Assembly (NCBI GenBank): GCA_017694215.1
Contig: JADIND010000034.1
Location: 1-15,006, forward strand
DNA from: Candidatus Scatousia excrementipullorum
GTDB taxonomy: Bacteria; Cyanobacteriota; Vampirovibrionia; Gastranaerophilales; Gastranaerophilaceae
Reading direction: 5' to 3'
DNA length: 15,006 bases
Made by a program: the position numbers and the translations under genes. Under the pieces are notes generated by a model. That model was not told where the DNA came from. It ran no database searches and was given only the letters and a program-made list of their open reading frames with translations. Below, in pieces: positions 1 to 5,507 of the stretch. Positions within the stretch are counted from its first letter, which is position 1. Every line of letters begins with the position of its first letter.

Positions 1-1211
1 GTTGTATAAGTATTCATATTGCATGCAGGCTGTGGAGTTTTTAAATCAGGATATTTTTCCGTACTGATTCTTTTTCCTAAGATTTTTAAAACGGTATACT
101 TTTTGTTGTAGGATGTTATTGAAAAAATGTATTTCAAAGTATATTTAATACGTTCAAGTATAATAAAAATATCATCATTAGAAGTTATCCGCATTATATT
201 AACCAGTTTGGAAAAATATGCACTTCTTTGTATTAAGAAATCAATATAGCTTTTTCCGCGGCATTTATTCGTTTGAAAGAATGTATTTAGAAGTAATGCG
301 GGCTGTCTTTTTAAAAAAGTATGCAGACCCGGGGCTTTCTTTTTCGGTTTTGGAATAAGATGCAGCGGGATATCTTTGTATGGAGATTTTAAATAGTACT
401 CATACCATGTCATGCTAAATGGAAGATCGTTGTATCGCCACGGTTTTAACGAGCCGGTATAATGAAAAATCACAGGCGAATTTAAAGCTTCGTCAATTTC
501 TTTTTCCATAAATAATAATTCTGTATTTTTTTTACTTTTATAAATAGGGTAATCTGTATAGGTAACATTATACTTACTTGGTAAAAGTTTTACTCTGCCA
601 TAGCAAACAATATTAAATATGTGCTGGTCAACCGAATCATCAAATTTTCCGATTAATGCTTCCAGGCTTTTGCGTAAATTATTCTCACGCATAAGTTTCA
701 AATTCATTAAAAGAACACCTGCGTTAAAGTATGTTGACATGTCTTTTAATTTGATTTGTTTATAAAATGTTTTTCGTTCAAGATAATGATAGAAACTTAA
801 AACCGCACCTAAATAGTTATTATCAAGGTTTATATTGTATAAAGATGACAAATCTTCATTTACAATAACATCGGTATCAATATACAAAATTTTATCATAT
901 TGAGGAAGCAAATCCGGTATCAAAAATTTAAAAAGAGATGCATTTGAAACATACTTGTGCCGGCATACTTTGTCATTGTAACAAGTCCCGGCATCAATTA
1001 TTTTTATTGAGCAGTTATTATATTGTTTTGTAATGGAGAGAATTTTTTCATTATCTGCTTGTGCAACATCAGAACCTACAATACAATAGAAATCATAAAA
1101 AATACCCTTGTTTGCATTTTCCAGCACGGAAATTATAGCAACGGCAACCGAAAAACAATAGTCTTTATCCGTTACAAAGCAAACCGGTATGTGTGTACTG
1201 AAATTATCCAT
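1..1211 (-). CDS. Family 8 glycosyltransferase, C-terminus beyond the left edge
   Basis: Read on the minus strand from ATG 1211, 403 codons are open to the window edge, so the gene is partial. The protein shows the GT8 signatures in order: an N-terminal strand IPVCFVTDKDY (8-18), the metal- and nucleotide-sugar-binding DxD motif in YIDTDVIV (D112, D114), YFNAGVLLMNL (161-171), DQ at 195-196, and HYTGSLKPW (250-258). GT8 enzymes of this type are retaining transferases that move glucose or galactose from UDP-sugar, commonly onto the LPS core; that acceptor is inferred, supported by lptC/lptA elsewhere in the window. After the catalytic domain (to about 280) a basic, aromatic-rich tail of at least 120 residues follows, possibly for membrane contact. 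The start is well bounded: an in-frame stop lies four codons upstream and this is the first ATG. No Shine-Dalgarno is visible. A TATACT box (1234-1239) is a weak promoter candidate. Confidence 0.9.
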   Translation of the reverse strand, partial: MDNFSTHIPVCFVTDKDYCFSVAVAIISVLENANKGIFYDFYCIVGSDVAQADNEKILSITKQYNNCSIKIIDAGTCYNDKVCRHKYVSNASLFKFLIPDLLPQYDKILYIDTDVIVNEDLSSLYNINLDNNYLGAVLSFYHYLERKTFYKQIKLKDMSTYFNAGVLLMNLKLMRENNLRKSLEALIGKFDDSVDQHIFNIVCYGRVKLLPSKYNVTYTDYPIYKSKKNTELLFMEKEIDEALNSPVIFHYTGSLKPWRYNDLPFSMTWYEYYLKSPYKDIPLHLIPKPKKKAPGLHTFLKRQPALLLNTFFQTNKCRGKSYIDFLIQRSAYFSKLVNIMRITSNDDIFIILERIKYTLKYIFSITSYNKKYTVLKILGKRISTEKYPDLKTPQPACNMNTYT

Positions 1212-1240
1212 ATGAAAAAATTAACATAAAAGCAGTATAA

Positions 1241-1270
1241 AAAAAAGAGGCTGTGTCTAGCCTCTTTTTT
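1241..1270 (-). terminator. Rho-independent terminator after the 51-residue gene
   Basis: A perfect 12-bp inverted repeat (1241-1252 with 1259-1270) with a 6-base loop. On the minus strand the GC core AGAGGCT/AGCCTCT is followed by a run of T, and the stop codon of the 51-residue gene lies in its first arm. The A/T flanks make it symmetrical, so it could also stop plus-strand transcription. It sits 30 bases upstream of the glycosyltransferase start, so read-through or attenuation into that gene is possible. Confidence 0.85.
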
Positions 1271-1424
1271 ATGCAAGTCCTAAAACTTTTTTATACCAGC
1301 TGAAGGTTTCAAGTTCAAGCCCGTTGAAAGTAGTTTTAAGGCATTGTTTTTTTAGATAATTTTCAAATTCGTCATTAAATTTTGATTTAGATTTTTTTGT
1401 TTCAGTTTTTGTCATTGTTTTCAT
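1269..1424 (-). CDS. Small basic protein, 51 residues, unknown function
   Basis: I do not recognise this protein. The ATG at 1424 is chosen because it follows a strong ribosome binding site (AAAGGAG, 8-base spacing); an upstream in-frame ATG at 1457 would add 11 residues but has no such site. The product has a Lys/Thr/Ser-rich N-terminus (about 1-16), then a mixed charged and aromatic stretch containing FNDEF, NYLKK and FSWYKK, with one Cys (28). There is no signal peptide, membrane segment or zinc pattern. A promoter with a perfect -10 lies upstream and a terminator starts at its stop codon, so it looks like a self-contained transcription unit, which argues that it is real. It could be a small regulator, or a leader for the glycosyltransferase that follows on the same strand. 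Confidence 0.65.
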   Translation of the reverse strand: MKTMTKTETKKSKSKFNDEFENYLKKQCLKTTFNGLELETFSWYKKVLGLA

Positions 1425-1474
1425 AGACCGTACTCCTTTACCATTAAAATTACACACCCCTATATTATTCTAGC

Positions 1475-1503
1475 ATTATAACGTGTTCTTGACATAAATT
1501 CTA
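1475..1503 (-). promoter_or_regulatory. Promoter of the 51-residue protein
   Basis: On the minus strand a perfect -10 TATAAT (1480-1475) is preceded at 17 bases by a weak -35, TAGAAT (1503-1498). Transcription would start near 1468, giving a leader of about 44 bases that contains the strong AAAGGAG site. Confidence 0.55.
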
Positions 1504-1667
1504 CTACCTAAAAGTATTAATTTTCGGACATTCACGGCTGGAGCCTTCCTCTGGGAGTAAATTTTTGTTAAGTGCTTTTGTTTTATTAATAATAGCATGT
1601 TATTAGAGATAAGACATCAGTTTGCAGGGTCTTTTGGAAGGATAAAAATGTTTATTTAATTTTTTTA
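1504..1667. other. Intergenic stretch between divergent units
   Basis: No convincing coding frame, RNA gene or terminator was seen. It holds only a small A/T inverted repeat, TAATAA/TTATTA around a 7-base spacer (about 1589-1607), and GGCTGGAGCC near 1537-1546. Both could be operator-like but are weak. Confidence 0.4.
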
Positions 1668-1676
1668 TGTTATATT
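1668..1676 (+). promoter_or_regulatory. Extended -10 promoter abutting the 1683 start
   Basis: TG-T-TATATT ends 6 bases before the ATG at 1683 and no clear -35 is present. A start site at the usual distance would fall on or within a base or two of the ATG, and no Shine-Dalgarno precedes the gene. Together these suggest a leaderless mRNA (inference). Confidence 0.4.
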
Positions 1677-1682
1677 ATCCGT

Positions 1683-2603
1683 ATGAAGTTAATCGGTGAA
1701 AATATTCATATCATATCCAGGAAGGTTCAACAGGCTCTTCTTGAAAAAGATGAAAATTATATAGTAAATCTTATTAACATTCAAAAAAATATGGACTATG
1801 CCGATCTTAACGCCGGCCCTGCAAAAGGTAGTTTTGCAGGTATTCTTGAGTGGCTTACGGAACTGGTTCAGCAAAATTCAGCTCTCGGAATTTCTCTCGA
1901 CACAACAAATACGGAAGAAATGGCAAATGCACTCAAGTTTTGCAAAAATCCGCAGGATGTTTTTTTGAACAGTACCAGTAAAGATGAACCAAGAATTGAA
2001 AAAGTTACAAACCTCGCGGCAGAATATAACAGTAATATCATTGCACTTACTTTGAGCAAAGAAACAGGTATTCCAAAAACTGCCGATGGCAGGCTTGAAA
2101 TTGCATTTGAAATTTACGAAAAATGTGTTGAAAAAGGTATTGAAAACGAAAAAATTTATTTTGATCCTCTAATTTTGCCTGTGTGTGTTGAGCAAACACA
2201 GGCTGTTGAAGCATTAAACACAATAAAAATGATTAAGGAAAGCTTTGACCCGCCGGTTAAAACGGTTATCGGGCTTTCAAATATCTCAAACGGTTCGCCT
2301 GCAGATTTAAGACCGCTTATTAACAGAGTTTTTGCTGTGCTTGCATTCGGGGCAGGTTTGGATGCGGCTATTATTGATGCAAAAGATACGGAACTTGGCA
2401 GGGTTTTAAGAATGCTTGAAAAATCAAAAACCGAAAAAGAAATTGATAAATTATATCTGGATATCGCCGATGTTATTTCAAATTTTGGTGAAATAGAAGA
2501 TATAAAATATAATGCAGGAGATGAAGAACAGACATTAGTATTTAAGACTGCGAACATACTTCTCGGTAAAAAAATTTATTCCCACAGCTTTACACAAATA
2601 TAA
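1683..2603 (+). CDS. acsE: AcsE-type methyltetrahydrofolate:corrinoid methyltransferase
   Basis: The 306-residue protein is a cytosolic pterin-binding TIM barrel. It matches the AcsE/MeTr family, which moves the N5-methyl group of methyltetrahydrofolate to a corrinoid protein's cobalt, along its whole length: IGENIH (4-9), DLNAGP (41-46), SLDTTN (71-76), FLNST (94-98), ALTLSKETGIPK (121-132), YFDPLILP (159-166), IGLSNIS (196-202), and a C-terminal NILLGKKIYSHSF. D73, N96, D161 and N200 correspond to the pterin-contacting Asp/Asn residues described for the Moorella enzyme (from memory; an alignment would confirm). It is about 40 residues longer than the usual ~262; the extra, charged segment lies at about 247-285, between the barrel end and the C-terminal helix. 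No AcsC/AcsD corrinoid partner, CO dehydrogenase or folate gene is nearby. It may serve another corrinoid protein; a diverged dihydropteroate synthase is less likely given the motifs. Confidence 0.85.
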   Translation: MKLIGENIHIISRKVQQALLEKDENYIVNLINIQKNMDYADLNAGPAKGSFAGILEWLTELVQQNSALGISLDTTNTEEMANALKFCKNPQDVFLNSTSKDEPRIEKVTNLAAEYNSNIIALTLSKETGIPKTADGRLEIAFEIYEKCVEKGIENEKIYFDPLILPVCVEQTQAVEALNTIKMIKESFDPPVKTVIGLSNISNGSPADLRPLINRVFAVLAFGAGLDAAIIDAKDTELGRVLRMLEKSKTEKEIDKLYLDIADVISNFGEIEDIKYNAGDEEQTLVFKTANILLGKKIYSHSFTQI

Positions 2604-2617
2604 TTTTTTGTTAAAAT
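2589..2617 (+). promoter_or_regulatory. Sigma-70-type promoter of the TPR/lipoprotein unit
   Basis: TTTACA (2589-2594) and TAAAAT (2612-2617) are separated by exactly 17 bases and each matches consensus at 5 of 6 positions. The -35 lies inside the last codons of the upstream gene. Transcription would start near 2624, about 27 bases before the proposed ATT start. Confidence 0.6.
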
Positions 2618-2638
2618 ACTGGTGTATAGAAAGTTGTT

Positions 2639-2653
2639 AGGAGTAAGATTATT
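2639..2653 (+). promoter_or_regulatory. Ribosome binding site that selects an ATT start codon
   Basis: AGGAG (2639-2643) is followed by 7 bases and then ATT (2651-2653). No ATG, GTG or TTG is in frame near this site; the next in-frame candidate, TTG 2678, has no Shine-Dalgarno and would cut off the charged n-region of the signal peptide. ATT at 2648 is also in frame but its 4-base spacing is short. Confidence 0.6.
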
Positions 2654-5056
2654 AATAAGAAGATTATCATATCAGCATTGGTTTTATGCAGTATGTCAGC
2701 CCTATCCGTTCAGGCAGCTATGACTCCTGAAGCAAATGCTTTGTATCAGCAGGCCTGTACTCTTGAATATCAGCATGATACTCAGGGGGCTGTCGCAAAA
2801 CTTCTTGAAGCAATAAAGCTTGCGGGTGATGAAGCCATGCTTTATACAAAATTGGCAGGAATTTATACTGATACGGATGAATACGATAAGGCGGTAGAAG
2901 CTTATAAAAAAGTAATTCAATTACGTCCTAATGATGCTTTTGTTTATATAAGCCTCGGTAATATTTATGAAACACAGAGTAAATATAAGGATGCTCTGAA
3001 TGCTTACAATGAAGCTTTGCAAATCTTTCCGGAATACAAATATAATTATTTGAACATTGCCAATGTCCAGTATCAAATGGGCAAATACAAGGATGCTATA
3101 GAAAATTATAATTTATTTTTATCAACTTATTCACAGCATACTGATGCAAGAAAAAGCCTTGCTAATTCTTACCTTGCCGACGGAAATTATGAAAACGCAG
3201 CGGTTGAATATGAAAAACTTTATATGAAAAATATGCAGAGTTTTGATAATTTTTCAAATTACGGTTTAGCACTGTTTAAAACGAAGAATTATGAAAAGGC
3301 AGCAGAAATTTTGGAATGTGCTATAGAAAGAAATCCTGAAAATACGCTGGATCATGTAAGACTTGCTCTTGCATATCAGGAACTTGAAAAAAATGAACTG
3401 GCTCAGGCTCAGTTTAAAGTCGTATTTGAACAGAATCCGGAATTGCAGTCTTTGAGACTGGATTATGGTAACCTGCTGGCTGATATGGGCAGAAATACAG
3501 AAGCTCTTGAACAATATAATTCGTATAAGGCAAGTTATCCTAACGACGGAAGAGTATATCAAAATTTGGGTATCATTTATAAAAGATTAAAAAATTATGA
3601 TATGGCGATATCAAATTTTGAGAAAGCTGTATCAATGAATGCCGCAAATACGGATGCAAAAAAAGATTTGGCCGTTTGCTATCATATTCAAAAAGATTAT
3701 AATAACGCAATAAAGTATTATGATGAAGTCTTGGCGGTGGATTCAGGCGATTACGATGCAAAATTAAATAAAGCGATTGCACTTCAGGCTGTTCATAAGT
3801 ACGAAGACGCGATTAATTTGTATAATGAAGTAATTGCGATGAGACCGAGTGATATTGCACAGAATAACTTGACGGAAGCTTTTGTATCTCAGGGGCTTGA
3901 GGATTTGAGAATTCATAATTATTCTAAAGCTACAGAAGAATTTATAAAGGCTATATCACGCGGAACTAAAGACAGTGCTGCATATTTCGGGTTGGCACAG
4001 GCATACAGAGCCTGCGGTGTTAATGACAAAGCTTCTGAATACTATGAAAAAGCAATAGCAATGGCTCCGGACAAAACGGCTTACAGCGATGAATTTGCAC
4101 AATTTATATCGGAAGTGAATGCCGCAAAAGCACAGCAAACCGTCACTGATTCTGCAGAACAAAACGGACAATCCGATGAGCTTGATGAGATTACGTTATC
4201 TCTTGATGATGATTCAAAAACTTCCGCAAAAGTCGTGCATCCTGTTGTGACAGAACTTTTGCAGCCGGCGGATAAAACTTCGGAAATAACCTCTGCGGTT
4301 TCCAAAAAAACTTCAGAGGCTGCTGAAATAACCTCTGCAGCAATAACTGCCGCAACAACAGGTACTGTAAGTTCAGTCAAAGCCGCTGATGATGAAAAAG
4401 CAGAATCCGCTGAAAAAGTTCAGCCGGTTCAAGACAGTGAAAAAATAACGCAGCAAGAACAGACTGCTGCCCAAACGCCGATTAAATCAACGGAAAAAAT
4501 TCCAGAAACACCTGCTGCTGTTCAAAAAACTCCTGCCGCTGAAACAACTACGGCACTTGAAACTTCGCAGGAAATTAATCCAGCCGCCGAACTTGAAAAA
4601 AGTAAAAGCCTTATAGCGATTGCTGATGAAAGTTATAAAAAGAAAAAATACGAAGATTCTATAAAAAATTACAAAGAAGCGTTGAAAATTAATCCGAGTG
4701 ATGAGGTTACACTTTTAAAAATCGGCAATGTTTACAAGATTAAAAATGATGATGCCAATGCAATTAATTTTTATAAGAAAGCAATATTTGTAAACCCTGT
4801 GTATGCGGATGGCTGGTTCAATCTCGGGCTGGTATATGCCGGTCAGAAAAAGGTTGAAGACAGCAAAAATTGTTTCAATAAAGTTATTTCTATAAATCCG
4901 GAATACGCTTACGCTTACTATGCTCTAGGTCTGGCTTACGAATCCGAAAAAAATACCGCAGAGGCATTAAAGAATTACGAACTGTTTGTTAAATACGGAA
5001 AAGATTCCAAAGTCGTAAATCAGGTAAAAGACAAGATTAAGAATATGACGAAATGA
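2651..5056 (+). CDS. Secreted TPR-repeat protein with split TPR array
   Basis: With the ATT start the protein is 801 residues and begins MNKKIIISALVLC, a normal signal peptide (charged n-region, hydrophobic core, cleavage after VQA at about 22). Starting at TTG 2678 would leave only 13 residues before the cleavage site. The mature protein has about a dozen tetratricopeptide repeats (about 28-492) with the usual A/G/Y/P pattern, e.g. units ending LRPND or RNPEN. An Ala/Thr/Ser/Glu/Lys-rich, probably disordered linker follows (about 495-650), then three more TPRs (about 655-780). TPR arrays are protein-binding scaffolds; a periplasmic role in envelope assembly is inferred from the signal peptide and from the lipoprotein gene, whose ATG overlaps this stop (ATGA). 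No catalytic domain was seen and the binding partner is unknown. Confidence 0.85.
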   Translation: MNKKIIISALVLCSMSALSVQAAMTPEANALYQQACTLEYQHDTQGAVAKLLEAIKLAGDEAMLYTKLAGIYTDTDEYDKAVEAYKKVIQLRPNDAFVYISLGNIYETQSKYKDALNAYNEALQIFPEYKYNYLNIANVQYQMGKYKDAIENYNLFLSTYSQHTDARKSLANSYLADGNYENAAVEYEKLYMKNMQSFDNFSNYGLALFKTKNYEKAAEILECAIERNPENTLDHVRLALAYQELEKNELAQAQFKVVFEQNPELQSLRLDYGNLLADMGRNTEALEQYNSYKASYPNDGRVYQNLGIIYKRLKNYDMAISNFEKAVSMNAANTDAKKDLAVCYHIQKDYNNAIKYYDEVLAVDSGDYDAKLNKAIALQAVHKYEDAINLYNEVIAMRPSDIAQNNLTEAFVSQGLEDLRIHNYSKATEEFIKAISRGTKDSAAYFGLAQAYRACGVNDKASEYYEKAIAMAPDKTAYSDEFAQFISEVNAAKAQQTVTDSAEQNGQSDELDEITLSLDDDSKTSAKVVHPVVTELLQPADKTSEITSAVSKKTSEAAEITSAAITAATTGTVSSVKAADDEKAESAEKVQPVQDSEKITQQEQTAAQTPIKSTEKIPETPAAVQKTPAAETTTALETSQEINPAAELEKSKSLIAIADESYKKKKYEDSIKNYKEALKINPSDEVTLLKIGNVYKIKNDDANAINFYKKAIFVNPVYADGWFNLGLVYAGQKKVEDSKNCFNKVISINPEYAYAYYALGLAYESEKNTAEALKNYELFVKYGKDSKVVNQVKDKIKNMTK

Positions 5057-5460
5057 AAAAGTTTTTAGCAGCGATATCGATTATATTTTTAATGCTTATT
5101 ATGACGGCTTGTGATACTGACAAGGCTGCTATCCTTTTTAACAGGGATCCTATTAATGAAGAAACTGTTTTAAATAACACGACCATATTTGAGCGTAACG
5201 AGAGAATTTATTATCTGATTTTAATGCCGAAAACTGTGCATTCAAGATACATTTACATTCAGGTAATTAAAAAAGATAATGACTATGCCCAATTCGGTTA
5301 TAAATTATACTGGGCAAATACATTCAGGTTAAAAGATGAGCAGGTAAATTATTACAACGACTATCTTGTCCTGAATGAATCAGGTGCATATATTATGAAA
5401 GTATACTCAAAAGACAATCCGCGGCAGGTTCTGACTCAGGCTCAATTTTTCGTAAGATAA
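5053..5460 (+). CDS. Small lipoprotein coupled to the TPR protein
   Basis: The 135-residue protein has a lipoprotein signal peptide: MKK, a hydrophobic core (4-17) and a lipobox MTAC with the lipidated Cys at 20. The next residue is Asp (21), which in enterobacteria retains lipoproteins in the inner membrane; whether that rule holds here is unknown. The mature part (about 115 residues) is rich in Tyr, Asn and charged residues with alternating beta-like stretches (IYYLILMP, RYIYIQVI, AYIMKVYS), suggesting a small beta-sandwich. I do not recognise the family. Its ATG overlaps the TPR gene's stop by four bases and has only a weak site of its own, so translational coupling and a shared function are likely. 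The unit ends at a terminator 16 bases downstream. Confidence 0.8.
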   Translation: MKKFLAAISIIFLMLIMTACDTDKAAILFNRDPINEETVLNNTTIFERNERIYYLILMPKTVHSRYIYIQVIKKDNDYAQFGYKLYWANTFRLKDEQVNYYNDYLVLNESGAYIMKVYSKDNPRQVLTQAQFFVR

Positions 5461-5475
5461 TTTTGTGACATGCAT

Positions 5476-5501
5476 AAAAAAGAGCCCGAAGGCTCTTTTT
5501 T
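5476..5501. terminator. Bidirectional terminator between convergent units
   Basis: An 11-bp perfect stem (5476-5486 with 5491-5501) with a CGAA loop; the core GAGCC/GGCTC is flanked by A and T runs on both sides. It lies in the 47 bases between the lipoprotein stop and the gyrB stop, so it can end both transcripts. Confidence 0.92.
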
Positions 5502-5507
5502 TTATTT

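Noticed and set aside
1023..1229. Plus-strand open frame of 68 codons
   Set aside because: It lies antisense to the N-terminal part of the glycosyltransferase, whose motifs are clear on the minus strand.
1489..1520. Plus-strand TTGACA as a promoter for the 1683 gene
   Set aside because: The nearest -10-like box (TATTAA, 1515-1520) is 20 bases away, and the site overlaps the minus-strand promoter of the 51-residue gene.
2678..2680. TTG as the start of the large TPR protein
   Set aside because: It has no ribosome binding site and would leave a signal peptide without its basic n-region, while a good site and a complete signal peptide exist 27 bases upstream.
4081..4380. Minus-strand frame of 99 codons, Ala/Val/Ser-rich
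   Set aside because: It is antisense to the low-complexity linker of the TPR protein; its composition mirrors that linker and it has no start signals.
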